This document shows, piece after piece, positions 1 through 9,800 of a DNA stretch of 64,000 nucleotides. The notes beneath the pieces were generated by a model, which was not told the DNA's origin, did no database searches, and saw only the letters and a list, made by a program, of their open reading frames with translations. Position 1 is the first letter of the stretch; the number at the start of each line of letters is the position of its first letter. Made by a program: the position numbers and the translations under genes. The DNA comes from Alteromonas antoniana (lineage in GTDB: Bacteria; Pseudomonadota; Gammaproteobacteria; Enterobacterales; Alteromonadaceae): contig NZ_JAESDH010000007.1 in NCBI RefSeq assembly GCF_019249295.1, positions 124,001 through 188,000 on the forward strand, read 5' to 3'.

Positions 1-1773
1 ATTACCGTTGTTTCTGCCAACCCTGAAATTCCAACAGACATCGTGTCTATGATCGGTACCTCAGCCGCGCTGGCAATTTCGGGTATTCCATTCAACGGTC
101 CAATCGGCGCAGCTCGCGTTGGTTATACTGATGGCGAATATCTTCTGAACACCCGTGCTTCTGAGCAGGAAACCAGCGAGCTGGACCTGGTCGTTGCCGG
201 TACAGAAAGCGCAGTGTTGATGGTGGAATCAGAAGCTAACATCCTGTCTGAAGATACCATGCTGGGTGCCGTAATGTACGGGCACGAGCAATTACAGACA
301 GTGGTTAGCGCAGTAAACGAGTTCGCTGCTGAAGTGAACACACCGAAGTGGGACTGGCAGCCAGACGCTGAAAATACTGACCTCAAGAGCAAAATTAAAG
401 CCCTTGCAGAGTCAGGGATGACAGCCGCTTACCAGATTTCTGACAAGATGGAGCGTAAAGACGCAGTAACTGCAGTGACTGAAAAAGCGCTTGCGGATAT
501 CATGGCAGAAAACGAAGAGCAGGATAAGAAAGAAGTACTGGACCTGTTGCACGAACTGGAAAGTGACGTTGTTCGTTCACGCATCCTGGCGGGCGAGCCA
601 CGAATCGATGGTCGTGATCCGGCGATGATCCGTGCACTGAACGTTGCTACTGGCGTTCTGCCACGTACTCACGGCTCAGCACTGTTTACCCGTGGTGAAA
701 CCCAGGCACTGGTTGCTGCCACTCTGGGTACAGAGCGTGATGCACAGATGATTGACGAGCTTGCCGGTAAGCGTGACAGCCGTTTCATGTTGCATTACAA
801 CTTCCCTCCATACTGTGTTGGTGAGACGGGTATGATTGGGTCGCCTAAGCGTCGTGAAATTGGTCACGGACGTTTGGCGAAACGTGGTATTCAGGCTGTT
901 ATGCCAAGTGAAGAAGAATTCCCGTACGTAGTACGTGTGGTTTCTGAAATCACAGAATCTAACGGTTCGTCTTCGATGGCGTCTGTTTGTGGTACGTCTC
1001 TGGCACTGATGGATGCGGGTGTACCGATTAAGGCCTCTGTTGCGGGTATCGCAATGGGTCTGGTGAAAAGTGACGACAACTTTGTGGTTCTGTCTGATAT
1101 CCTGGGTGACGAAGATCACCTTGGCGACATGGACTTTAAAGTGGCCGGTACGACTGACGGTATCACTGCGCTGCAGATGGATATCAAAATCGAAGGTATC
1201 ACCAAAGAAATCATGCAGAAGGCATTGAAGCAGGCGAAAGAAGCCCGTCTTCACATCCTGTCTGTTATGGACGAAGCGATTGGCGGTCACCGCGAAGAGC
1301 TGAGCGAATTCGCCCCACGCATCTATACCATGAAGATCGATCAGGACAAGATCCGTGATGTTATTGGTAAAGGCGGCGCGATGATTCGTCAAATCACCGA
1401 AGAGTCCGATACTAACATCGAGATCGAAGACGACGGTACTATCAAGATCTTCGCCACTGAACGTGCGAAGGCAGATATTGCTATCAGCAAGATTGAGCAG
1501 GTTACAGCGGAAATCGAAGTAGGTAAGACATACAACGGTAAAGTAACCCGTATTGTTGACTTCGGTGCGTTCGTTGAAGTTCTGCCAGGTAAAGAAGGTC
1601 TGGTTCACATTTCACAAATCGCGCATGAGCGTGTGAATAAAGTGGCTGACTACCTGTCTGAAGGTCAGATGGTTGACGTGAAAGTGATGGAAATTGACCG
1701 TCAGAACCGCGTTCGTCTGAGCATCAAAGAACTGCTTGAAAAGCCTGCGCCAAAATCTGACGACGGCGAGTAA
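1..1773 (+). CDS. pnp: polynucleotide phosphorylase, 5'-truncated by window edge
   Basis: This is the 3'-to-5' phosphorolytic exoribonuclease of the RNA degradosome, which removes nucleotides from RNA using phosphate. The reading frame is open from base 1, so the gene starts upstream and 590 C-terminal codons are visible, against about 700 for the family. The visible part has the end of the first RNase PH-like core, the all-helical linker, the second PH core ([35 protein letters not shown]), then a KH domain ([15 protein letters not shown]) and an S1 domain ([20 protein letters not shown]) at the C terminus. An intrinsic terminator follows 42 bp after the stop. The gene lies near nlpI, as in Escherichia coli, where rpsO precedes pnp. 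The match to E. coli PNPase is strong along the whole visible length. Confidence 0.98.
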   Translation: MTVVSANPEIPTDIVSMIGTSAALAISGIPFNGPIGAARVGYTDGEYLLNTRASEQETSELDLVVAGTESAVLMVESEANILSEDTMLGAVMYGHEQLQTVVSAVNEFAAEVNTPKWDWQPDAENTDLKSKIKALAESGMTAAYQISDKMERKDAVTAVTEKALADIMAENEEQDKKEVLDLLHELESDVVRSRILAGEPRIDGRDPAMIRALNVATGVLPRTHGSALFTRGETQALVAATLGTERDAQMIDELAGKRDSRFMLHYNFPPYCVGETGMIGSPKRREIGHGRLAKRGIQAVMPSEEEFPYVVRVVSEITESNGSSSMASVCGTSLALMDAGVPIKASVAGIAMGLVKSDDNFVVLSDILGDEDHLGDMDFKVAGTTDGITALQMDIKIEGITKEIMQKALKQAKEARLHILSVMDEAIGGHREELSEFAPRIYTMKIDQDKIRDVIGKGGAMIRQITEESDTNIEIEDDGTIKIFATERAKADIAISKIEQVTAEIEVGKTYNGKVTRIVDFGAFVEVLPGKEGLVHISQIAHERVNKVADYLSEGQMVDVKVMEIDRQNRVRLSIKELLEKPAPKSDDGE

Positions 1774-1814
1774 GTTCTGGTGCAGGTTGTCTGACCTGCA
1801 TTGTTCACCGATTT

Positions 1815-1840
1815 AAAAGGGAGCCTTGCTCCCTTTTTTG
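1815..1840 (+). terminator. rho-independent terminator after pnp
   Basis: A 10-bp stem (1815-1824 with 1828-1837), a CTT loop and a T tract form a strong intrinsic terminator. It sits between the pnp stop codon and the next gene and separates the two transcripts. Confidence 0.85.
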
Positions 1841-1858
1841 ATTTTTAAAGGGACGGAA

Positions 1859-2152
1859 ATGGATAAGCAAACACAAACAGAAGTGGAAGCGGCAGTGTTT
1901 CGACGTTTAGTGGATCATCTGGACGCAAACAAAGATGTGCAGAATATTGATTTAATGATTCTGGCGGATTTTTGTCGTAACTGTCTTGCGAAATGGTACG
2001 CATCTGCGGCACAGGAGCACGGCGAATCAGTAGACTACGACGCGGCCCGCGAAATAGTGTACAAAATGCCGTATTCAGAATGGAAAGAGAAGCACCAGTC
2101 ACCTGCCACTGAAGAGCAGTTGGCAAAGCTCGCAGAGCGCCAGAAAGGGTAA
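1859..2152 (+). CDS. DUF1244 family protein
   Basis: A 97-residue soluble protein of the DUF1244 family, with no signal peptide or membrane segment. The conserved centre includes NIDLMILADFCRNCLAKWY, with a CxxC pair, followed by DYDAAREIVYKMPYSEWK. The family has known structures but I know of no assigned function. A longer reading (from 1826) would start inside the pnp terminator hairpin, so the ATG at 1859, preceded by a GGGACGG-type ribosome site, is the better start. It is short, freestanding and convergent with cdd. Confidence 0.85.
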   Translation: MDKQTQTEVEAAVFRRLVDHLDANKDVQNIDLMILADFCRNCLAKWYASAAQEHGESVDYDAAREIVYKMPYSEWKEKHQSPATEEQLAKLAERQKG

Positions 2153-2341
2153 GAGAAGAGGCCCAGCGAATTAGCGTGCTGTTGCGGCTTGGCTTGTGGC
2201 AGCGCTGACTGGCACGTCACTGTGTTATCCGCCGCTCATTTGGACTGCCAAACCATGCTGCTAATGCCTTGTATTAGGGCGTTTGGCGTCCGACATTGAT
2301 ACTGCACAATGATAAGCAGGCTTAAATGCCTTTGCTGGCTA

Positions 2342-2758
2342 TCAGCTTGCTTTTTTCTCAGGTTGGCTGTAGCGAAACGCATGGGGAAGTAGTTCCCCTA
2401 CAGTAGTCGTGAAGGTATCACCTGTTTTCGTGGCCATAATAACCGGCACAGCATCCCCGGCAAACTCTGCAATTTTCTGTCTGCATCCGCCGCAGGGGAA
2501 ACAAAACTCGTCATTCGGAGACATAATCACCACGCCATCAAGCGCTTTTCCACCTTTTGCCACCATCATACCAATAGCGGTTGCCTCTGCACATTGTCCA
2601 AGAGGGTAGGCTGCATTTTCCACATTACAACCTGCAAAGATGTCGCCGTCGGAAGACAACACCGCAGCACCGACCTGAAAGCCCGAATAGGGAGCATGTG
2701 CATTGGATTGTGCCTCAGTGGCTTTTTCAATCAGCGTTGTCATTACATTCTTTTTCAT
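2342..2758 (-). CDS. cdd: cytidine deaminase (small homotetrameric type)
   Basis: Zinc hydrolase that deaminates cytidine and deoxycytidine to uridine and deoxyuridine in pyrimidine salvage. The zinc site is visible: the CAE motif (proton-shuttling Glu) and FPCGGCRQ supply the three cysteine ligands, and CNVENAAYP is the substrate-binding stretch. At about 138 residues it is the Bacillus-like tetrameric form, not the 294-residue dimer of E. coli. Three starts are possible: 2779, 2758 and 2743. I chose 2758 for its GAG-type ribosome site; 2743 fits the homologous N terminus equally well. The gene is divergent from nlpI. Confidence 0.93.
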   Translation of the reverse strand: MKKNVMTTLIEKATEAQSNAHAPYSGFQVGAAVLSSDGDIFAGCNVENAAYPLGQCAEATAIGMMVAKGGKALDGVVIMSPNDEFCFPCGGCRQKIAEFAGDAVPVIMATKTGDTFTTTVGELLPHAFRYSQPEKKAS

Positions 2759-2887
2759 TTTTGATCTCGTAATTGTCATCGTGGCGCTTTACATTACACG
2801 CCAAATGCGCCATCGTTGGCGGCATTCATCGCCCGAAGTCGTATTCAAGCGGGACCGGTTTTTTTCATAGGTGAATCCATTTTTAAC

Positions 2888-3778
2888 ATGCATAAACTTG
2901 TGCGTCCTCTCTTTTTTTCACTCTCCGTCGCGATTCTTGGTGGATGTGCTCAAACGCCATCCAATCATGAACAAACACAGATGGGAAACCTGCTTCTGGC
3001 AGAGCCTGCACCAGTAAACCCTCGTTCTCAGGTTGCCATTGCCCGCTACAATCAGATACTCGCAAATGCGCAACTGGCAGAGGAAGATAAGGCTGAACTG
3101 CATTTTCAGAGAGGGATGTTATACGACAGCGTGGGTCTGGCAGGCCTCGCTCAGTTCGACTATACCCAGGCGCTTAGTCTCAAGCCGGACCTTGCTCCCG
3201 CATACAACTCAATGGGTATTCATTACATTCAGCAGCAGGAATTCGTGCAGGCATACGAAGCCTTTGATTCTACCTTAGACATAGATCCCGACTATGACTT
3301 CGCGTTTCTTAATCGGGGTATCGCCCTGTACTACGGCGGTCGTGCGGATTTAGCAGTCAAAGATCTGGATACGTTTCAGGAAAAAGACAACTCCGACCCT
3401 TTTCGTGTGCTCTGGGCTTATTTTGCTTACAACGACATCAGTCAGGAGAAAGGTAACGCTTACCTGGTTTCTGTCAGACCGGAACTGGATAACGATCACT
3501 GGGCAACCATGCTGGTTGACTTATTCCTTGGCCTGAAATCAGAAAACGACGTTCTGAACTCTCTGATTGACGGCGTAACCAGCCAGAAAGCGCTGACGGA
3601 CAGGCTTTGTGAGGCGTACTTTTATCTTGGTAAATATCACAGCCAGCAAGGAAACCGTGGGATCGCGTCGAATTATTTTAAACTTGCGCTGAGCACTAAC
3701 GTGTTTGACTATGTTGAGCATCGCTACGCAAGGCTGGAGCTTGGAAGGCTCAGAAGTACCGATCGCGACCCGGATTAA
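2888..3778 (+). CDS. nlpI: lipoprotein NlpI, TPR repeats
   Basis: Outer-membrane lipoprotein of 296 residues (E. coli NlpI is 294). In E. coli it is an adaptor that brings the protease Prc to peptidoglycan endopeptidases and scaffolds cell-wall enzymes. The N terminus has a short signal peptide ending in the lipobox LGGC, with the lipidated Cys about 20 residues from the ATG at 2888. The upstream in-frame ATG at 2816 would give an unusually long N region and is rejected. TPR units follow (FQRGMLYDSVGLAGLAQFDYT, APAYNSMGIHYIQQQEF, FAFLNRGIALYYGG), and a last one near the C terminus. Proximity to pnp matches E. coli synteny. Confidence 0.95.
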   Translation: MHKLVRPLFFSLSVAILGGCAQTPSNHEQTQMGNLLLAEPAPVNPRSQVAIARYNQILANAQLAEEDKAELHFQRGMLYDSVGLAGLAQFDYTQALSLKPDLAPAYNSMGIHYIQQQEFVQAYEAFDSTLDIDPDYDFAFLNRGIALYYGGRADLAVKDLDTFQEKDNSDPFRVLWAYFAYNDISQEKGNAYLVSVRPELDNDHWATMLVDLFLGLKSENDVLNSLIDGVTSQKALTDRLCEAYFYLGKYHSQQGNRGIASNYFKLALSTNVFDYVEHRYARLELGRLRSTDRDPD

Positions 3779-3786
3779 AGTATCGT

Positions 3787-5253
3787 ATGCGAGGATTAGT
3801 TCTGGCAGTGATAGCACTGTTTCTACTTAGCGGCGATACCGGTTTCTCCGTTCCTCAGTTATTGAGGAATGCGGCGCAGGCCAAAAATCCGGCGGCGTTA
3901 CTCTGGTCAGCGGCGATACAAAGAAACGAATATGCTCAGCAGGCGCTGGTGACGTATGCGGCAGAGAATGACAGTACCTACTGGCTGAACCGGCTGGTGA
4001 AAATCGGGAATGCTGACGCGGCCTGGGTATTGTATGAACGCGCGGCACCAGACGAAGATTCCGGCAAATTAATGCGGCTGGCAGCGATGGGTAATGTCCC
4101 TGACGCGCAGCTGGCTTATGCCTTGTCGGTAGAGGATCCAGAGCTTCGGGAAACCTGGTTGCTAAAATCTGCCCGACAAGACTATGTGCCGGCACAGGCA
4201 GCACTCGCTGACTGGTATCTGTTACAGCAACAGCCTGAGAACGCGAGACCCTGGTTAGAGAAAACCGCCGACCTCGATGCGCAAAGTGCATTTAAATACG
4301 GCAGGCTGTTGTGGGAAAGTGGTGAGCACGCGGCGGGAAAAGGTTACCTTGAGAAGGCGGCTGAGCAGGGCCATGAGATGGCCGCATCGCTCGCCAAGAT
4401 GATAGCGCGTTATCAACCCCGAACCTTCAGTCAGATTACCCCGCGGCAGTGGCCTGAAAATAAACGCTGTTTGCAGCGAATTCAGATATTTGCCACATCG
4501 CTTTCTACTATTCAACGGGCTGATGCGTTGTACCAACGATTTCAGCTCGACAAACGTCTTGAACCCTTGCCCATATGTATGCAACCGCCAGTCTGGCTTC
4601 AGGGCGACGAGCTGAAGTGTAATGACAACTGGAAACGCAGTGGCCGGCTGGGTTGTGATATCAGGCCGTTATCGGCAGCCGTGAAAAAGCGGGATTTCAC
4701 CCATGCCGTTATCGTTGCAAAGCAGGGAACCGCGAATACGCATAACGGGGTGATGTTTCTGGATATATCAGATGCATACTCTGTTTTTGTTCATGAGCTG
4801 GCGCATTTTGCTGGTTTTGCAGATGAGTATCCTCTGACAAAAGCGGCCGCGAGACGATATTGTGGCCGTGAAGATATTCCTAATCTGGTCTTTGACGGGG
4901 CCTTGACCTATCAGCCGGTGACGCGGGTAGGGCAGTGGCAGCAACTTGGCAGTGCCGGCGTCTGGCATGCGAAAACCTGCGAAAGTATTGGCGTTAACGC
5001 TTACAAGCCTTCGCGTCAGGTGACTTTTCTTGAGCATCATGACAGCGGTGTGATCCCGGCGTCCTATATACGACTATGGAAAGCACAGCTGGAAGATAAA
5101 ACCGTTCACCGCCCGGTGTATTTAAACTTATTCCAGTCTTTCCATCAGGGCCAGCAAACGGCAGATGCTGATGAATGGTTAAAACGTTATGAATCCTATC
5201 GCGAGGTGTCGGAAGTGGAAGCGGGGGCAGCCGTGTCTGACGTTACCCCCTAG
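3787..5253 (+). CDS. Sel1-like repeat protein with predicted zinc-metallopeptidase motif
   Basis: An exported 488-residue protein I cannot name. It begins with a hydrophobic signal sequence (about residues 1-20). Residues about 30-210 form helical Sel1/TPR-like repeats (for example PAQAALADWYLLQQQPENAR and GYLEKAAEQGHEMAASLAK). The second half is different: residues 336-347 read HELAHFAGFADE, a HExxHxxGxxD motif as in zinc peptidases that use Asp as third ligand (snapalysin- and M64-like families). The region around it contains several Cys residues. It starts 8 bp after nlpI stops, so the two are probably co-transcribed, suggesting an envelope role. The peptidase call rests only on the motif; the protein may be an inactive relative. 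Confidence 0.7.
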   Translation: MRGLVLAVIALFLLSGDTGFSVPQLLRNAAQAKNPAALLWSAAIQRNEYAQQALVTYAAENDSTYWLNRLVKIGNADAAWVLYERAAPDEDSGKLMRLAAMGNVPDAQLAYALSVEDPELRETWLLKSARQDYVPAQAALADWYLLQQQPENARPWLEKTADLDAQSAFKYGRLLWESGEHAAGKGYLEKAAEQGHEMAASLAKMIARYQPRTFSQITPRQWPENKRCLQRIQIFATSLSTIQRADALYQRFQLDKRLEPLPICMQPPVWLQGDELKCNDNWKRSGRLGCDIRPLSAAVKKRDFTHAVIVAKQGTANTHNGVMFLDISDAYSVFVHELAHFAGFADEYPLTKAAARRYCGREDIPNLVFDGALTYQPVTRVGQWQQLGSAGVWHAKTCESIGVNAYKPSRQVTFLEHHDSGVIPASYIRLWKAQLEDKTVHRPVYLNLFQSFHQGQQTADADEWLKRYESYREVSEVEAGAAVSDVTP

Positions 5254-5642
5254 AGCCTGGGTATCTTTGTTCAGTATTTATCCTTGATGCTAAAGCGCAC
5301 CGGTACCAGGCAGAAGCAGCGTAACTTGACAATCCAAACAGGTGGCTGATATCGCAGTATTAGAACGCTTTAGCTCCAAGCCTTTCAGGCAGCGCCTACA
5401 CATGCCCCCCGATTTAACTATGCAGGCGATATCACCGCAGAAATTGCAAATAAACGCTGCTCGGCGGATATTTGCTAAACGCACTTTGCGCAGCGCTGCT
5501 TAGCATTCATTAAATAATGTTCAACCCCATCACCGTGCCTTGGTCAAACGCGCGGAGAGTGCACGAATCTCGTACACCAGTGATCAGCAAGCCGCTGGCC
5601 CGTTACAGGGAACCCCTTTCTGGTTTGACCGTCATGCTAATC
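5254..5642. other. 389-bp stretch with no convincing gene
   Basis: This lies between the Sel1-like gene and the 3' end of cysZ, which converge. I see no terminator with a T tract. The only notable reading frame is a 64-codon minus-strand ORF at 5290-5484 with a GTG start and no ribosome site. Its protein has CNFC, CRRC and CLDC pairs, as in small zinc-ribbon proteins. I do not call it as a gene because nothing else supports expression. Confidence 0.5.
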
Positions 5643-6401
5643 TTAGTTGCGATTCGCATCAGCACCAAGCATTTCATCACGCAGTTCAGCAACCCACATG
5701 GCCGTCGCGCCACAAATCGCAACCGGCATCACGATAAAATTGACGATAGGTATCAGTGAGAAAATGTTGACCATGATCCCAAATGACAGGGCTTTTCCTT
5801 TATGTTGGCTTAAGTGGAGCCGCATTCGGGTAAAGTCTACTTTGTGATTATCATACGGATAATCGCAGTACTGAATAGCCATCATCCATGCTGAGAACAC
5901 GAACCAGATAATCTGGCCGAAGACAGGCACAAACAGAAAAATTAAGAAAAAGCCGATTGCCCTTGGCAAATACCAGGTTAATTTCGACAGTTCACGCCCC
6001 AGTGTTCTAGGAATGTCTTTGATCAATGACAGCACACCCTCATCGCCTAACGGTTTTCCGGTTAGGTGACGCTCTGCTTTTTCCGCCAGTACGCCATTAA
6101 AAGGGGCGGCTATCCAGTTTGCCAGTGTGCCGAAGATAAGCGCAAAGATAAGCAAGACGGAAATTATTGCCAGTGGCCACAGAAAAAACACCAACGCTTT
6201 TTTCAACCAGCCAAGCCACTCCGGAATCATCGAAATCAGGTAAGTAATGCCGGTTTCAATCTGGCCGTACAGAAAATAAAACGCGGTAGCAAACAAAATC
6301 AGATTTATCGCCAGAGGTACGAAAACAAAGCGTTTTAACCCTTTGGTTCTGATGAGGCTGAATCCCTGGCTAAAGTAACTGAATCCACTTCGTGAAATCA
6401 T
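5643..6401 (-). CDS. cysZ: sulfate transporter CysZ
   Basis: Inner-membrane protein of the CysZ family (252 residues) that takes up sulfate for cysteine synthesis. Long hydrophobic segments are visible at roughly residues 25-47, 67-100, 150-175 and 205-230. Family-typical stretches include FNGVLAEKAERHLTG and YCDYPYDNHKVDF. The start at 6401 has a perfect AGGAG ribosome site 6 nt upstream; the frame extends a further 62 codons but without such support. Location next to the zipA-ligA cluster is the same as in E. coli. It is divergent from smc. Confidence 0.95.
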   Translation of the reverse strand: MISRSGFSYFSQGFSLIRTKGLKRFVFVPLAINLILFATAFYFLYGQIETGITYLISMIPEWLGWLKKALVFFLWPLAIISVLLIFALIFGTLANWIAAPFNGVLAEKAERHLTGKPLGDEGVLSLIKDIPRTLGRELSKLTWYLPRAIGFFLIFLFVPVFGQIIWFVFSAWMMAIQYCDYPYDNHKVDFTRMRLHLSQHKGKALSFGIMVNIFSLIPIVNFIVMPVAICGATAMWVAELRDEMLGADANRN

Positions 6402-6825
6402 TGATTCTCCTGTTATAGCTAAACTGACACGCTTAACGCTACACGTCGTTGTAAGGCATTTACGCTTGGACAACCTGCCGGTTGTTGGATTCAGGCGGAA
6501 ACCCGGTATGCGATCTACAATCCCCCGGTAGGGAATCAGCAAACAGTAACCTTGCTGTGCAGATACTACGCATACGCTTGAAGTCATTAATTACACGGTA
6601 CAACAGACGCCGTAAAACGCTGTGGGTGCTACTATAAAGCATTTCTTCCGGTGCGATAAATGCCAATTGTTACAGCGTGTTAGTTTTGGTAGAGTCAGCC
6701 AACAATAATAATTAACGACACGCGCGAATCATGCTGCGCTCAGCGTACTTTTTAACCTTCCAGAAGATGTCCGGCACTGTCCTGACAACCTATGCTCTGT
6801 GCCTGCGCACACCGGGAGTGAACAC
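6402..6825. other. 424-bp divergent intergenic region between cysZ and smc
   Basis: It must hold the promoters of cysZ and of the smc-zipA-ligA unit, but I could not fix either confidently. A small hairpin is visible at 6470-6485 (ACAACC, TGCC loop, GGTTGT). No conserved ORF or RNA gene was recognised. Short ORFs in it lack ribosome sites. Confidence 0.4.
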
Positions 6826-9800
6826 GTGCGCCTGAAAAAGATTAAGCTTGCAGGCTTTAAGTCTTTTGTCGATCCCACCTCCATACCCTTTCCGGGTGAC
6901 ATGACGGCCGTGGTCGGTCCGAATGGTTGCGGCAAATCTAATGTCATTGATGCGGTGCGCTGGGTTCTGGGTGAGAGCTCGGCAAAAAATCTGCGTGGCG
7001 ACGCCATGACAGACGTTATCTTTAATGGTTCCTCAGCCAGAAAGCCGGTTGGACAGTGCAGTGTTGAACTGGTATTTGACAATAGTTCAGGTCGCATCGG
7101 TGGCGAGTACGCCAGATACAACGAACTGGCTGTAAAGCGTCTGGTTACCCGTGATGCTACATCAACGTATTTTCTTAACGGCGTGAAGTGCCGGCGTCGT
7201 GATATTACCGATTTGTTTCTGGGTACCGGCCTTGGACCGAGAAGTTACGCGATCATCGAGCAGGGGATGATTTCCCGGCTTATTGAGTCCAAACCGCAGG
7301 AGTTGCGGGTTTTTATCGAAGAAGCGGCAGGTATTTCACGCTACAAAGAGCGTCGGCGGGAAACCGAAAACCGCATCCGGCACACCGTAGATAACCTGGA
7401 CAGGCTTGAGGACGTGCGTCAGGAGCTCGGACAGCAACTAGAAAAACTGCAGCGCCAGGCCGCGGCAGCAACACGTTATAAGACACTTAAAGCGAGCGAG
7501 AGAAGCTTAAAATCCGAACTCGCCGCGATCCGTTGGTTAAAGCACAGCCACCATATCGAGCGGCTGGAAAAAGATCAGCACCATCAGCAAACGGAACTGG
7601 ATGCGCTTGTTGCCCGTCAGCGTGGGGACGAGGCTGGGATGGAAACGTATCGCCAGCAGCGTGATGATCTCAAACAGGAGACTGAAGTTCTTCAGCAGGC
7701 GCTGTTCACCGCCACTACCGCGATTACCCGCATCGAACAAAATACACTTCACAGTCAACAGCGCAGTCAGCAAATTGATACCGAGTTACGCGAGTTACAG
7801 GATCGTAAAACCGCGCTGGAGTCGTCATTAAACGAAGCCAGAGAAGCAAGAGCGCTGGCGGAGGCGCAGCGTGATCAGCTTGAGCCTGAGAAAGAAATGG
7901 TGCAGGCGCGTCTAGAACAGGCCCAACAGGACAGAGATGACGCTGAACAGGCGTTGCGAACATTTAACAGTGAAAGCCGCGAGCATGAACAGCGTTATCA
8001 CGAGCTGAAGCAGCAAGTGCAGTCTTGCCACGGACAAATACAGTCGACGATGAGCATGCAACTGCGAACGTCGCAGCGGGTTACCGAGCTTAAAGAAGAG
8101 CTGGCCTCGCTGAACGATGACAGCACTGCAGAGCAGCGTGACGCGCTTGATGAAGCACTCAGGGACGCTCAGGCTGCGGAGCATGATGCAGAAGCCTCGC
8201 TGACTACCCATCAGGATGTGTTGCACGAGATACGTCAGTCACTGGCGGCAGCGCAGTCGACGCTACGAGAGCAGGAAAATGCCGCGCAGCAGGTGGCATC
8301 TAAGATTGCCGCATTAGAAGCGCTGCAGGAAGATGCCTCCCATACGCAGGAAGAAATCATGGCGGGGCTGACGCCACTCTGGCAGTTACTGGATGTGACG
8401 CCGGGGATGGAGTCGACGTTTGAACGCGTACTCGCACACTGGCAGCATCCTATGGCAGCCGACACCCATTCACTTGCTGAATTAAGCGAAAGCGGAAACT
8501 CGCTGCCATCCGGAAAACCTGTTTTTGTTGATCAGATCCTAAGTCGTGACGCAGCAGCAGGCACGCTTGCCTCTTTTGTAAAAACGGGCTCTTGCCCCGG
8601 CGTGTTTAACGATATTTTTTTAGCAGACACCTCAGATAAGGCGCTGGCGATGTTGCCAGGGTTGGCAAACCATCAGAGTGTAATTGTAAAAGACGGCCCC
8701 TGGATGGCCAGAGACTGGATTGTCAGCGGCACCGTGTCGCAAAGTGAAGGGACGTTGTATCGTGCAGCTCAGCTTGATGAGCTTGGCCAAACGCAGGCAC
8801 AGCTTAATGAGGAAATCGAGGTTATCGGTGCCCGCGTAGCGCAGGAGCAGGAGCGTTTCGATGTGCAAACCGAGCAGATGGAAAATGTCAAACAACAGCT
8901 TGAGCAGGCCCGTTCACAGTCGCAGCAGATACAACACCAGCTAGGGATTGTTAATATGCAGCTTGAGCAGAACCGTTCCCGTACCCAAAAACTTTCTGAC
9001 GACCTGCACAAACAAGAACAGCTACTGGAGTCCGAAGAGCAGCAACTGGCGGTATTATCTGAAAGGCTTGAGGAGCTGGAAGCGATGATACTCGAGCACG
9101 AAATTCACGTTCAGGATGTACAACAGGCACGTGAGAAGCGCGAAGAAACGCTGTCCGGTGCACGCGCGTTGACTGAAACGCTGCTCCAGGATAGTCATAC
9201 TTTTGCGCTTAAACTTCAGCAAAGTGAAAGTCAGCTGGAAATGTATGCGCAGCAGGTAATACGTAATGAATCACAGTTACTGGATTATCAGTCACGCCTC
9301 AATGCACTGACGGAAGAAAAAGCGAATTTGTCGCAGCCGATGGAAACGCAGCAGGCCCAGCTGCAGGAACTGCTGGAAGAAAAGGCGGAAATGGAAGACA
9401 AACGTCGCGGGCTACAAGCAAGCCTGGATGATGTCGAGCAACTTCTGAAAGAAGCCGAACAGGGCCAGCAGGGCCTTGTCCAGCAAATTCAGCAGCGTCA
9501 GTCTGCCATCGAAAGTATCAGGCTGGAAATTGAAGGGTATCGCGTCAGAGCCACATCTGTGCTGGAGCAACTTCAGGAAACCGGCCAGGCATTAAAGCCC
9601 ATTCTTGAGTCGCTGCCTGAAGACGCGGATGAGCAGAACTGGCAGGCAGAATTAGAGAAAACCATCGCCGCGGTGTCGCGCTTAGGCGCAGTGAATCTGG
9701 CCGCAGTAGAAGAATTCGAGACGCAGTCACAAAGAAAAGCGCACCTGGACTCACAACATAATGACCTGGTAGAGGCGCTGGAAACGCTGCAAAGTGCTAT

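Noticed and set aside
676..1608. 310-codon open frame on the minus strand inside pnp
   Set aside because: It is fully antisense to conserved PNPase sequence, has no ribosome site or family likeness, and is rich in His, Arg, Asn and Thr as expected for a shadow frame.
5517..5759. 80-codon plus-strand frame overlapping the end of cysZ
   Set aside because: It runs into the antisense of cysZ and has no ribosome site or family likeness.
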